Source: Brachionus plicatilis
Taxonomy: Eukaryota; Rotifera; Eurotatoria; Ploima; Brachionidae
Assembly: GCA_010279815.1 (NCBI GenBank)
Contig: QEOQ01000470.1
Span: forward strand, 36,710 to 100,709
DNA: 64,000 nt
Direction of reading: 5' to 3'
The position numbers and the translations under genes were made by a program. Position 1 is the first letter of the stretch; every line of letters starts with the position of its first letter. Below, piece by piece: positions 34,701 to 49,700 of the stretch. The notes beneath the pieces are model-generated. The model saw nothing but the letters and a program-made list of their open reading frames with translations, had not been told where the DNA came from and did no database searches.

Positions 34701-37700
34701 TTAAATTTAAAATTTGATTTAAAAAATTTATTTTTTTTTTATTTAAATAATAATTTAAGGGCCGGGACCCATGAGAAGTTCGGAATGGTCTAAAACCTTC
34801 TTTTTCAGCTCTCATGCGACTGTAAGTTTTCTTAATACAGTTAAAAAGATTCAGCTAAAGATTGATTGTAAATAAAAAGCTTATTTAAAGATAAAATAAA
34901 AAGATGAGAAAAGATTAGTCTAGTTCAAAATTTAAAAAGTTATCAAAAGGTGTTATGTATTTATGGATTTGGTTTTGAAGGTTGTTTGTAATTCGTTCTG
35001 GGTTTTGTTACCTGACTGAACAATTTGACCATATCACTTACCTAGACAATCAAGTTAATAGCTGCACAAAAAATTTTTTAGACAATAAAAAAATTTATTT
35101 AGATATAATGTATGTATAATTTCGATAATAAATTCATATAAAAGTCATTTTGAAATTCATTGATTACTTAAAATTGAAAAAAGAAAGTTATTTTTGGGCT
35201 TTTTTTATTCCTTAAATTATATTGTTTTTTTTGTTCAATCTTTCTCTAAAATTTCATTTGAAGTTGCTTCATTAGGATCAGTATCAGACACAACTTATTT
35301 TGGGCGCCTTCTTTTCTTCTTAGGGGCATCATTATCATTTGGTACCGAGTTCAAAACTTCTTCAACTGATAAAACAAACAGTGAAAGAAATTTTCATTTA
35401 CACTTGTTCAAATAATATTCAAATAATGCTAATTCAAATTTGTTGATTAAAAAATAAAATTGAAAAATTTGATGGACATTTTTATTTAGTAGGACAATTT
35501 ACAAATTAAATTTCCCAGGTAAGTGGCATGGTCCCGGACAATTGTCAGGTCAGGCGACAAGACCCTTAGTTCTTCTTTATAATTTTTTCTTTAAACTGTA
35601 CTGTTAAAAATTACAGAAAAGTCTGTAGAAAAGAATTTAATTTTTGTTTGAAAATTCACAATGCCTCTATTTAGCACAGAGTTAAAATTCACTTTTTATT
35701 TTTTATTTTTTATTAAAATAATAGTTTGGGGAAGACCCCGGGCAGTTTGGAATGGTTGCTAACCTCCCTTTCAGCCTCCGTGATAAATAGATTTTGATAA
35801 AATGAAAAAACAAGATTTTTGAAAAACAGAATCTAATAAATGTTCGACAAAATTATTTTAACTTTTTCTATTTAACTAAAATTTGTTTGTTAAGTCACAT
35901 GACAGATTTGTGTTGAATACAAGCATAATGGGTTTAAAAAAAAAAAAAAAATTTTAGTGATTTTTATGGACGGGGGGTTTTGACGCATAAATACAAATAA
36001 TAAAGCATAAAAAATTAAACCATAGCATAATGAATAAAAAGTTAAAATTTTTTTTTTGTTTTTTTTTCTCGCATATTTTTTTTTATTAAAGCATAAAAAA
36101 ATTTTGAAAGCATAAGAATATTTAATTTCAAGCATAAATAATCAAAAATTTATTAAGAATAAGATAAAAAAAATATAAAAAAGATATGAGTGGTATAAAC
36201 AGAGACTTAATTGGACAGTTAAAGATTGGTACATAGTCATTTTCAATGATGAGTTCAATTTTTAGGTCTTTAATCGTAAATCAAGAGTAAAAGTTACAGA
36301 CAGTAAAAGTACCAAGGTTACAGAACGGTGGAGGTTCAGTCGGTATCTGGTGATGTATAATTTTTTATTTTGGTTTTATTTTTATTGATTGAAGACAAAA
36401 AAATAAAAAATAAAAGAGTAAAATAAAATACGAATGGTTAAAAATCAAAATAATACCTATTTTTGTTTTATGCTATAATATTTTTTTTATTCTTAACTTG
36501 CTTTATTTTATGCGAGACTAATTTTTATATGCTTTAATGATACAATCTTTATACTATACTTAATTTTTTTTGGTTTATGCGCTATTAAATTTTTTTTTAT
36601 ACTATAATTTTTTTTTTTATGTGTCAAATACATTTTTCCGATTTTTATGACAAATTAAAGGTATCATTTTGATCGTTTAAGCACCAATAATTCACTTTTA
36701 ATTTTAATAAAATCTCCAAAGCAATTGTTTTTTTTATATTTGATCCATACTTTTTATATCTTAAATTAATCAAAAAAAAGTATCTAATTGTATTTTAATG
36801 CGCAAGAAAATGTTATTAAAAAGAATGGATTTTTAATTGCTTATTTTGAAAGCGCGCCGGACACGTGTTTTATAGTTTAATAATTTTTCTTTTTGATTTA
36901 TTTAACAGATAAAAAATCAACATACCATAACTCGTTTTCAATTTTGGAAAAATCTGAATTGTATCTATTCACAAGACAGTCAATGCGTGAATTTTGATTT
37001 TTTTCATTTGCACATAAACCTCTCAGTTTATCCTTAACATAAAAAAAATTAATAGAACCAAAACGAACTCATTATCCTGAAATTAAAAACAAATCAAACT
37101 CACATTTATTTGATCTACAAACTCTCTGAATGATTCACCGACAACAAAATTGAAATTTGCATGCATTTTCTTGATTGCGTTCAAATCATTTTTTAATTGT
37201 TTAGCTTGATCGTTGAGCAAACCAATGCCTGATCTATTCACATCCATCGGCATTAATCTACTTTGATTGAACTTGGCCGTGTGGGCAATTCCTTCCAGAC
37301 GATTCAAGTCCTTGTTTATCAAAGCCTGGTGCACCAAATTGGTCAATGTTTCCAGTTGCTTTTGCATCAATTTCATTTTTAGCTTTGAATTTTCACAACT
37401 TTCAACATTCTCTTCATTCACAGTCTTTTCATCATCATCACATTCCACATCGTACTCAGTTGAATCCAAATTCTTGCTAAAATCAGCGTGGAAATTTTTA
37501 AAACCACGCGCAGAAATGCTGCTTGGAAGCGATATTGTGTCATCCTCGGTAGCGTCGATGTCGGCGCCGCCAATTTTAGTCTTTGGCGCAGCGACCGACT
37601 GAGCAAAACTATGCTCGTTTATGGTTGATTGGCGCGACAGCTGCGGTGTTGGCGGCTCAGACTTGAGCGCAGCAGATGCTCCATTTTTGTACACTGCATC

Positions 37701-40700
37701 GCGATCCACAGACTTGGCATCGCGCGACTCAATTCGCATGCTATTGTAGATGGGGTTGAGTGATCGATTGTATCGGTCATGGTAGCTGAGTGGAGCTGGC
37801 AAGACATATTTGGACTCGATCCTTGACTGGTGTGCGGACTGGCCATCCAGGTTGTCGTATGTTTCCACATTTGAGTTGAGTGTTTGATTCATCAAGTCCT
37901 GGTTTGTCAATATGTACTCTTGGCACGGGTGGTTGTATATGGGGTTCTGGTAGGTTGGCTTTGGGGCTGCAGCTTTTTTGATCTGGATTCTGGGCTCGCT
38001 GAGCGACCGCGGGCAAGCGGGCACTTTTTCTGCACTCTTTTCGTCAATACTCGCCGACTGGTGCTCACTTAAATTCGAATAGCAGTATTGACTCTGGGTC
38101 ATTTTATTGTTCGACTGAGCATTCGAAATGTCCACTAGTTTTAGCACACATTTGTCCTTAATGTCACTGAAAAAATTTTTTTTTTTAATTAATTATTTAA
38201 AAAAATTAAAAGTTTTTTAAGGCATATGTCGGCAATGAATTAAAACATAGAAAAATAAAAACGTAGAATTTAATTAAATTAACGTAGAAAAAAAATAAAA
38301 ATTTAAAATGTTTTTGAAAAAATAAAAATTAAATTTAGTAAAATATTTTGCATTGACGATTTGACACGTATTTTTACGTAAATTATTTTCTTATAAATTT
38401 TTATAAAAGTTGTTTCTATTTATTTGTCTATATTTTTACCAGAATTTAAATTTTTTTACTATTTTTTATCAATTTTTACGAAAATTTAGGCAAAAAAGGT
38501 GAAATATGCTAAAAAAAATAAGTATTTTTGAAGAAAAAATTAAGAAATATTTATAATTCCTAATAAACTAACCATCCGCCATTTTTATATAACACTATAT
38601 CAATTACTTATAAAACAAAAAATAACACAAATTCAAGACTATTGAGAAAAGTAAATAATTCCTAGAATTTAATAGAAAAATGGTGGTTTGTCGGACTTAT
38701 AGTTTACTAGAAAAAATAAAGATTTCTTAATTTTTTTTTCAAAAAATACTTTTTTTTCTTACCATATTTCTCCTTTTTTTTACCTGAATTTACGTAAAGA
38801 TTATTAAAAAATTTAAAAAAAAAGTAACTTTTGGTAAAAATATAAACAAATAAATAGAAGCGACTTTTTTAAAAATTTATAAGGAAAAATTTAAAATTCA
38901 AAAAATTGAGATTCTTTTAAACCTTTTCATTTTTACCAATTTTTACGTAAAATTACCAGAAATCCACGTGTCAAATCGGCACTGTTAAAAAAGATCAAAA
39001 TAAAAGAGAATAGAGAAAAAAGTTTAAAAAAAATCAATTTGGATTATCAATTTACAGTCATCAATTTTCTATATCCTGATTTTTTACGTTTTCCTTTTTT
39101 CTTTTTTTTTCTACGTTTTTTCATGTAAGATAATTTCTAAATTTTTTTTTTAATCCAATGTTTTGATACACAGCCCATATGTCTGATATGTGAACTGAAA
39201 ATTATGTGCACTTTCTTAAAAGTTAACTGGTCAACTAAGTGCACGAATATTTTTAGACGAAAAAATAAGTGAACTTAAAATTAATATTTTAACTGATTGA
39301 TTATAAAATAAAAGTTCATGTGGCCATTTTTAAAAATATTTTTTTAAAGTTGATTTTTTAAAATAATTAAAAGTTTTTGACTTAAATTTGAACTTTTTAA
39401 TCTTTAATTTTAATTTATCAAAAATTGAAGAATTTTTGTTCTATTTGTATTTGAATTTCACAATATCAATTTTGCCTTCACCCGTTATTATTATTACTTA
39501 TCACTTTTAAATTTTGTAAATAATTAATTATTCTTGGATGTTTTTCTTATTTTTTTAAATTTTTTTTATAATGAGACAGGTAGAAATATAAAGCACATAA
39601 AAAGATAAAAAACATAATTAAAGAAAATAAAACATAATTAAAAATATTGATTTAATTAATGAGAAAAAAAACAAAAAACCAATTTAATAAAAAAGATAAA
39701 AAACAAATCCAATTTTGTTTTGTACTTTTAATTTAAACAAAAACATAATCAATTTAAAATTAAAGATAAAAAATTAAAATCCTTTGCGCAAATTGACCAA
39801 TTAACTTTTTCTCGTAAATCTACATTAATTTAAAGTAAAAGTTGAAAAATTAAAATTAAAATAAATTTTTTCAAACTGGAAGGTTTTGACCATTTCTTTT
39901 AACCATTCTTGAATTAGATTCAGTCTAAATTTTGTCTCATTTTAACTATTCAAGTTATTTTTTATATAATTTATGTTTTATCTCTTTTTGATATTTTATG
40001 TTTTTTTTCACTCATTATATAAGCTAAAATTAGTAAAATTAATTTTCTGTTTTTTTCTCCTTTCTCCGTTTTTTCTCTCTTTTCATGAATTTTTTCTTCC
40101 TCACACATTTAAAATATTTAATTTAAACCTAAAACTGGAAAGACAAACTAAAAATCAGTTTTTTTATAAGTCTAATTTAGGAAAAAAAAATTTTTAAATT
40201 TTAATAATCTTATGGATTTTAGTTAAATGAACAAAACAGAATAAATTTTTTTTTTAATTTCTAATTAATCTTTCTTTAGATATTAAACATAAACCTCAAC
40301 CTAAATTATAGAGGAAAAAAGAAATTAATTTTTTGTCCTTGATACAAACATTATTTTATATTTATTATTTATGAAAAAATCAAATAAAATAAAAAAAAAA
40401 AATTTTGAAATTTACTTCATGTCATCGAGTTGGTAGAACAAGTCCTTGATTTGATCTTTGATATAAATTTTGACACATTTCTCGTCGTCCAAATAGCCCA
40501 TGGTAAGTTTGTCCGCAAATGCTCTTTATTAAAAACAAAAATAAAATACCTTGGACAAATTTTTGTCTACTTTCAAAGGACATACCTGACAAACAAAGCC
40601 TTGACAGTGTCAATTCCTGTCACTTGACTAGGCAACAGAGTGCGCTTGGTCTCGGGTCCGTAAATTAAATAGCACAGGCCTTTAATTAACAAAAATTAGT

Positions 40701-43700
40701 AATTGTGGGACTTGGCGCTGAATAAATGGCAACAGTAGTCACACCTAATGAATTTGAGCATTTTTTTTTGCCCATTCGGCCAGTGGTAAAGTAGCCTGAA
40801 CTAAAATAGGACGCATTTTTTTTACTCGACTTGTCACTATCAGCTTCAGGCTGCTTAGACTTTTTTTTAGACTTGTTGCTGCGCAAAGAGCCAAACTGAG
40901 TGTCGCCATTCAAGTCTAGCTTGGACTCGTTTTGGGATTTTTTGGAGCTTTTTTTGTTCAAGAATGAAAACATTCTTATTCCAATATTTTAAAGCGTTTC
41001 TGGGTCCAAGACCTGCCAAACAGAACCTAATCAAATTTATCTGTACAGAAGAAAAAAAAAGAAAATCTTTAAAACAATTAGTTGATTTTTGATTATCAGC
41101 AAACTGAAATCAAACCGAACAAGTCTGGATAATAGCAAAAATCTGAAAGAAATCAATTTTTTCTAAACTTTGTTTGCTTTTTATTTATTTATTTACTAAG
41201 GGGCTTTAGTTTAAAAAAAAAAAAAGAAAGAGAGAAAAAAAAGTTGAAAGCCGATCGAAAATTCAAGTAGACCCGCGTATAAACATAGATAAAATAATTA
41301 GAGTCGATTCTAAATTAGAAAAAAAATTATAGAGAATTTCCTAATTTTAATAAGTTTACGGGGTCTAATTAACAATTGTTATTTCTACAACTAAATATTA
41401 TTCTAGTATTTTGGCCAACTTTGTTCCAATCAACTCCAAATTGGTTTCTATTCACTTAAAATTTGCAACTTTTAATTAATCTTATGATTTTATGCATTTA
41501 CTGCAACAGAGCAAATAATTCATTGTTACGCAACTCACTATTCTAAAGGCTATAACAAATGAGTTCGCGGTTTCATCACTTGCATTTTATCTAAGTGGGT
41601 CTAATCGAACTCTAGGCTAAATAAAGAGAGAGAGAGAGAGGCCCAACCTGGAGCCATCAGTTCAATCAGTTGAAGATAAATCATGCAGATAATTAAAATG
41701 TATTCTAAAAATTTTTTATCTACTAAATCAAAGTATCAATTGGATCGGATTACTGGCCGATTTGCATTTGATTCCAATCTGTACAAAATGATAATGAAAT
41801 ATTGATTGGCTTACCTAAACAACTGTCTCTCCTGGCTGGCGCTTTGAGTACGGCTGCGTGGTAATTTACGCCACAGTTCGACGGCTGATAGATTTTTGCA
41901 TTCGAGCCGCACCTCTCTGTAAGCCAAAAATAATTAGAATATTTTATTTTAGATTGTAAATAATTAATTAAACCATTTTTCATTTTGCATGAAATTTCGA
42001 GCCCAATTTGTTTGCTCAAGCTTCTTAATGATTCGTTTGGCATTTCGTTTTTGCTATACTTTTGTAAGTGTTCTTGTAATTGCTGGTTTTTAAAATACTC
42101 CATTAGAGCATCTCTTTGCTTTTCTTTATCCTTCTGGAGAAAGAAAAAAGATTTAGACTTTAAATTAGAGTTGGCCTAAAGTTAAAGTTAAAAGTCAGAC
42201 TCTGACTTTAAAAAAGTGTTTTCAAATCAAGTCAAAAATTTGACTTTAAATTTTTTTTTTAAATGTCCGCACTTGGGCAAATTGAAGATTGAAATCAAGA
42301 TCAAAAGATCAGATATAAAATCAGACTTGCGCAAAACTCAGAACTAAAAAGTCATTTTAAAGTCTTTTCAAAAATTTCTTGAAATTTTTTTTCTCAAAAA
42401 AAAGTCTATTGACTTGACTTGAAAAATTAATTTTTAAAAATAAGTCTTTTGCCGTTCCATCTAGTTATTAAGGCGGTCATTTTTATTTCAAAGTCTTTGA
42501 GATAACTTTTTCAGAAAAAATTTTTTTATTCAAGTCCAAAGACTTGACTTTGAATTTATGACTTTTAAACAACTCTGTATAAAATGTAAAATTTTTTTTT
42601 TTCGATGATAGAGAAAAAATAATTTTTTTCCTAAGCAAACTTATTTTCATGTAAAAAATTTTAAAATAACCCTTTTTATTGAACTTTAATAGGTTTAAAT
42701 TTTTTAATTGATTTAAAAAAAAGCTTTCAAAGATAGAATAAAAATTTGGCAACTTGAAGTTCATGATAATAATCAAATGATCAAAATTTAATTGATTAAA
42801 ATCTTAACAAAAATGATAAAAATAGCTTTTTTTTAATTTTTTTAAATCAAAAAAAAAATATTTTTTTTTCTAATTGATCTTTAATTGATTCTTTTAAAAT
42901 CTTTGTTTGAAAATTTAAAGACAAATTTAAAATGGACATTAAGGTATTCAAATTATGGCTTTAAACGATATTTTAATAATAATTAAAATATATTACGACG
43001 AAACAAAGTTAAATTTTGGAGTGCAAAATTTTAAAATATTGATTAAGATTTTATTTTTACTTCAGTTAAAGTATCATTTAATTTTCTTTCTAATTAAATA
43101 TCATACAAATCATGTTTAATAAAGTTTAGTCATTATTATTAAAAAATTGAATAAAAATATATTTTATTTCAATAAAAATCCAAAAAATTTTGACTTGAAA
43201 TTTACATTTGATCATGAAATTCAATTTGCATTTTAAATTTTTAAAATTTATGATTTGTTTAAATTGAAAAATAAAAAATTATCTTAGTTTCAATTAATTT
43301 AAAAATTCTCAATTTGAATACCTGAGTATTTCTAAAAATTATTGATGGTTTTTGTTAAGAAAATTAGTGACAACATTTTGATAATAATTTGATAATGAAC
43401 CACTATTAGACATAACATGTCTAGTAATGTTTAGTTTTTAATTTTTAAAATTTATCAAAATCATTAGATTTATTTAGTTTTAAAATTTTATCTGAAACTT
43501 TAATTTGCCCGCACATTTTAGTGATGTAGACTTGAACTTGGCCGCCATAATAACTAGCTGGAGCGGAAATCCAGTCAGGATCACTGCCACATGAATTTTT
43601 TGCCGTCCAGTTAGCTTTTGTGGTGGCCTACTAAATAAGAACCCAAAATTTGGGCTTTTTTTCATAAAAAATTCTTTGACCCGGACTTTGTAAAAAAAAT

Positions 43701-46700
43701 TTCTAAGTATAAATTGGTTAGACTTGACTTGACTTGAAAAAAATAAAATTAAAAGCAAGGTTTAGACTTGAATTTGACTTTTGACCGGCTCTGCTTTAAT
43801 TGATGGTCGTCAAATTTTTGTAACTTTATTTTTAATCAAGGATTTCTTGTTTCGTGTAACTATTAGACTGCATTTTGCTATACTTAAAAATTTTAAAAAA
43901 AAAATAATTTTGGGAAAACCCGGGTCTGATTCAAATGGCAACAGCCTACGTTTGAACACTAATGTTTGCATTACAAATTTTTTTTTCTAATTTAAAAATA
44001 GAAAAATGATAGAAGTTCTTTTTAAAATACTTAAACTTTTTTTAAACATTTTGTCATTCTATATTACAATTTACATTTTTAAATCAGGCCTTGAAATTGA
44101 AAATTTTTTTTTCTTATTTGAAAATTAAAATTAAAGAAAAAAACCGCAAAAAACAAGTAGCAATTTTTATAACATGATTTTTTTCTTGTGTCCATAAAAA
44201 AATTTTAAAAATAAAATGTCAATAAGATTGAAATTGATTTTTAAATATAAATTAAAGTTTTTATATTTTTTAATTTTTGGAGAGTGTTTGTTTTACAAAT
44301 CACTGACAAAGCAATTTACTCAGTAGCGCCTTTTAAAGGTTAGATATTTCTAAACTCGATTGTGTAATATTTTAATTTTCTTTTATATTCTAACTTGCTT
44401 GATTTTTAATTTTTTCTTAATTTTTTTGTTGTTAATCTGAAGGAGCTTTAACTCAGTATTGATATAAAAAACAATAAACTTCTGTCACCAAGCTCATAGG
44501 AATTGATACAATTAAAATGGTAAACGATGTCTGCTTTTTACCTTTAATTTTTAAAATAAATCTATATTTTTTTGAGTTTAAATAAATTAAACTTTAAAAA
44601 AGAGTCCTTTTTAATTCTTAAACCTTAAGATGTAAAATTTTTTTAATCTTAATAAAAAATGTTCATATGTCTAGAAGAAAAAAAAATTGAATATCAATCA
44701 AGGATTAGATTTGATTTTTCAAAAAGAAAATTAATAATGTTTAAGGTTAAATAAAAATTTTCTGTGAGAATTTTTTTATCTTTAATTTTGATTTTTCAAA
44801 TAATATTTCTTTCCAATTTGAACTAAATTTCACAGGATGATTTTTAATCAAATTAATCGAATACCATAAAAAATGAATAAAATAGCCTCAAATTTTTTAT
44901 TTTTTCCCCATATAACAAATAAGATTTCCCAATTATTAAGTTTGAACCTAATTAATACAAAATTAAATAAAAATTCAATATTTTTAAATTTTTGACACTT
45001 AAAAATTTTAAGCTAATTTAATTAAAAATTTTAAGCTAATTTAAAAATAAAAATTTCATACTTTATTTTTTAAATACTTAAATTGACATGAGTAATTTAC
45101 AATTAAACAATGAATTTTAAATTAGTTTTCATTTTTTTAATAACAAGTATCAATAAGTTAAAATATTGAATTTCTATTCAATTTATTGTTAATTGATTTT
45201 TTTTTATTGTTGTTATTTATTTCAGAAATTACGCCAGACTAGGCGATCTAGAAAAGTAAAGTTAAAGTCAAGTAAGATTTCATTACGAGAAATTTTCATA
45301 AAAATAAAATTTATACTTTTTTTTATTAAAAAATAAAATTAGGACTCGTGATTAATTACAATTAGTTTTTTTAGAAAATTAAAAAATTTAGATTCTTAAA
45401 ATTCATAAATGGGAAATTATATTTTTTATTTGGCGAAAATCATAAAAAATTTGGGATATTTTTTCAATTATTTTGGAATCATTTTTATTAGTCCTTTTTT
45501 CTAATCTGAAGAAACTCGTCACAGACAAACTAATAAATAAAAAGACAAAAATTTTTTTTTTGATCAAATGTAAACTAAAAATAATAAGACATTAAGCGGT
45601 TCCCTGGGGAGTAAAATTTTTTTAACAAAAAAATTTAATTATAGACTTTCATGATCATTTGAAATATTAATTATTTGATCAATGCTTGTCAATCAAACAA
45701 TATCTTAACTTGCTTATTTGTTTAAAAAAAAAATCTTACAGCTGCTGCGGCAGCCGCTGCTGCAGCGAGTTGATTTTGATAAAAAGTCTGATGATGGTAA
45801 GCGCTTTGAAGTGGCGTGGAAGGCTGACTACATCGGTTATTTAGACACATAGAATTCTTCGCATTTACATAGTAGATGTTATTGTACTTTTTTGCTTCGT
45901 TTTTGTAGACACTTTGGTCAATTATTCGCATTGACGACCTTGATGGTGGTTCCACAGGCTTGGGAATTTTGCTGCAATTGTTGGGATTCTCTATTTCTAT
46001 ATCGCCATCGTCCGATATGATGGCTTTGGGCGCTTTTTTCGATTTAGAACTGGCAAAGTCTGCAGAAGAACTTTCGCTGGTCGTACTACTTGCACTGCTC
46101 ACATTGCTAGAGCCCACTCCACTGCTTGTCGAAGACAAAGATGACAGTTTTTTCGAAGACTTGCTCGGCTGAATCATTTCGGATGAGGACGATGAAAAAT
46201 TCGAATCGACAAATGAGTCCTCATTTGAATGTTGGTTTGACAGTGTGGACTTTGGAGATGACTGCGATGAAGAAGGCAGTGAATTGTTTTCACTTTTTTT
46301 TGACTTGTTTAGACAATTGTTTAATTTGAGGTCCAGAAAATCAACTTTTTTGTTTAGTTTATTTTTGGCCGCGGCCAAAGAAGACGACCTCACTATTTGT
46401 TTGTCTTGGCTGATCAGGCCACTTGTTTGCTGCTGCTTGGACTTTTTCATTTCTAGATAATTTTCATTTTTTTTCAAGTCAACCAAATTAGAATACACTT
46501 CGTCCAGATAAAAATATTTTTTACTCAAAAAATTATCAATTTCCTTGTCAAATAATAAACTTGTTGTGTAAGTGCTACTGTCTTGTTTGATCCATATACA
46601 TTCACTTCCCAAATCGTTGCTATTCACACAGTTCGAACTACCAATTCTCAATATAGATTGTAAATTGTTCAAGTCTTGTCCAGATTTGGGTTTTTTGTTA

Positions 46701-49700
46701 GTTTTATTTATCTCTAAAAAAATTAAAAGTTATTAAAATAAAGTCCAACAAATAAATCCAATGGCTTAAATAAGTGTCTAGCTAGAGTGTTTGTTGTTTT
46801 TTGTTTTATTTTTTATTTTATTTTTTTATTTTACTGATAAAGCTTGTCTAATTAATGTAATAGTTCACTTTGTACACCATGCATTGTGTCCCTCTGGTCT
46901 TTCATAGAACCATTGAGCGTGGTAAATTTGTTTTGGTAATGAAAAAGTCTTTAAAGGCAAGGATTTTATACGCCAGTCATAGCCTAGCGATTATCATATG
47001 ACCAGTCAGGTTTTTACTGAGCATTAAAAATTGTATAACAAATTTTTTTTCCTTTTAGCTAAATTTTCATAAAAGGTTTTTAAATGTTAAACCCATTTTG
47101 CTAATTATTATATTTATGAGGCCCGAGGGCTTTTATCCTTTTTATGGCTTAAGATTCTCTAGATATATCATCACACTTAGAAATAAAAGCGACTAAATTC
47201 TTAAGACAATATATTAATCTGATTTGAATATTTATTTGATTGATGAATTGAGGAGCAGTAATAAAAATTTTAAGAGGTTACATAAAAAATTAGTATACAA
47301 CAAGAATAGAAGATTAAATCTTAAAAAATAATATCTAGATTAATTCCCACTTTGATTTCAAATATAATAAGTAACTCGAACTCTTCTTTCTTTCTCGAAC
47401 TCAACAATACATAAACATCTAATACTTGTCATTTCTTTTTTCGATTTACTAGTCTAAATTTTTCTTTTATTTTAATAAATTTTATGATCACAAAATTTTT
47501 TTCTTAAATTTGATTCTAGCTCTTTTGATATTCTAAATATGTGAAATTAAAAGCTCTCTACAATGACATCAAGTGACTGTCACATTCGACGAATTCTCGT
47601 CGCCTTTAGTTAATTAATAAAGTTAATAGACGCTGCTAAGTTGTTCCACATGATTTGACACCTCTTGATATTCAAGACGCATTGAAATTTGTAAAATATC
47701 TCCTTAAGAATCTTCTAGGTGAATAGTGATTCAAAAAGATCATTACTTATGATCAAAAAGGGATCTATTGTCAAAAATATGATAAAAGGAATCAGTAGTT
47801 GGATCTATCTAAGTCTTCTCAAAGAGGACACTTCGACAAAAAGGTAATGAAATGGGTCGGGTGAAATTCCCAAAGGGTAATTCACTTTGAAAATTTTCCA
47901 GATGGTCATGTTAAAAATGCAGAGCTAATACCATGGAAAAAATTGAAAAGATGAAATAGATGAACTTGTTCTTTACCAAGCTTATCGTCACAACCTTTCT
48001 ACTCCTAATTATGTTTTTTTCAGCTAAATGGCTCAACCAAGACCAAACTGAAGCTGAATGTCGGTAGTTTTTTAGCTTTCACATTTGAAATAGAAAAAAT
48101 TAGCTACATTTTTGGTACTATTCGTGCAGATCATAGATGAAGTGAATTTAGAAAGAAAAAATTGAAATAAAATTGAGGATATAATAATTTTAAATTTAAA
48201 AAAATTAAAAATTGATACTGGTTTAAGTCTACATTTAGAGATTATGTCATCAATTTTTGTCATGGGAAAATGAAGAATCAGATTTCTTGGGAATAGTGAA
48301 ATTAAGAGAAATGAAGGATTTCAAAATCTAAATAAATTTTTTTATTTAATCCAAATTAACCTTCATAATAAGATTTTTAATTAAATAAAATCATTATTTT
48401 CCTTTAAAACTAGAACTTAAAACTTTTTTATAACTTTAAAAGAAAAAAAATGTTTTTTTGGTTATTTTATATTTTATATTTTTATGCTATTATTAAAATG
48501 TCATTAATAAATTAATTCAGACAGCTTAAAAATTGCTGAATCTTAGACAAAATTAAGTACAATAAAAATAATGTTTGAGTCCATATTTTTTTAAGACCCC
48601 AGAAGTCATTGAGACTTTTATTTATTTAAAATAAAAACAAAGAATTTGCTGGGTACTTTTTATCTTTTATTATACAATTCGATGTTACAATTAATATTTA
48701 TATGATTCAAATATCTTAAAATTTGCTTAATTTAAGTACAAAATTAGTGAAAACATTTAAAAATTTTTTTGATAAGTCTAGAAAACTTTATGGAATCTTT
48801 AAGTTAATATTTTTTAATGCTATTTAATTATTAAAATAATTATTAAATTATTAATTTTGAAAAATTTAATTAGGGGGGCAAAAATTCGGTAATTCTTCGT
48901 TGGGTTTTTATTAAATTAAACTTTTAATAGTGAAAAAAGCTTAAAAAAAGTAAAATAAGAAGAAAGACTTCTATTTTTATACTATACTTTTTGATATGGC
49001 ATGTATAATCAACAGAAAATGCAAAATGACTCACTCTAATATTTTTTAATTGTTTTTTTAATCCGAAAGAGTTCTAGTTCGATGTAGATAAACTAATAAA
49101 TAAATAAAATATAAAAACGTCGCCGAAATGCTGAACAACTACGTTGTATTGAAGATGAAGAAGGGAAATAATTAAATTCAATTGAACAAAAATTTTGTAA
49201 AAAATAAAAATTTTGGAACATAAAATTGTAAGTTTTTGCCAAGTTTATGATCCAAAAATATTCGGTTTAATGAGACGAAAACAAAGTTAATAGAGCTCAA
49301 GAACCTGAATTTAAAAAATGAATTAAAAAGTATTATCGTATCACACGGTTCTTAGAGGAATGAAATTCTATATTATTCCATACGGACTGATTTTAATTAT
49401 GTTATTAGAATTTGACAGGTCATTAGAAATATTAGTACACAATATCTTTGACAGATTTATGATTTCATATTTCTTATTAGAAATTTACACTGAGCATATT
49501 CATTCGGATTAAAGAAAGAGAGGCACACTTTGACTAATGACATGCTATGTTAGCTCAACAAAGCCGAATAGTAGGCTTTAGTTAGACTTTGATTAAGAAG
49601 TTGTTTAGAAACTATTTAGCCAACAGACCGGATCAAAACATCTTTAAAAAATGATTTATTGCATTAAAATCGATTTATCAATCAAAAATTCGGCTAGTGC

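Larger units (their letters stand above)
32700..36925. other. SRCIN1-like intron 9 (4.2 kb)
   Basis: The intron contains a SINE-like piece (33059-33150), two SINE-like GC islands (34757-34820, 35721-35785), a Tc1/mariner fragment (36221-36354) and TACGTAAA-type sequence related to the foldback family (34070-34380). A short minus-strand coding-like run near 35230-35370 (LNSVPNDNDAPKKKRR) ends in stops and does not fit the gene's phase. Confidence 0.55.

Noticed and set aside
35194..35415. Coding-like minus-strand run (PNDNDAPKKKRR) in the SRCIN1-like intron
   Set aside because: It ends in stops and its phase does not fit the flanking exons; probably a fragment of a mobile element.
41009..41040. 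Exon at 41008 downward as the continuation of SRCIN1-like exon 4 into the ATG frame at 40973
   Set aside because: A TAA lies in frame before the ATG, so this path ends the protein. The internal acceptor at 40796 keeps the frame open.
47600..48070. More complex stretch suggestive of a decayed retroelement coding region
   Set aside because: No motif could be read with confidence in any frame; stops are frequent.
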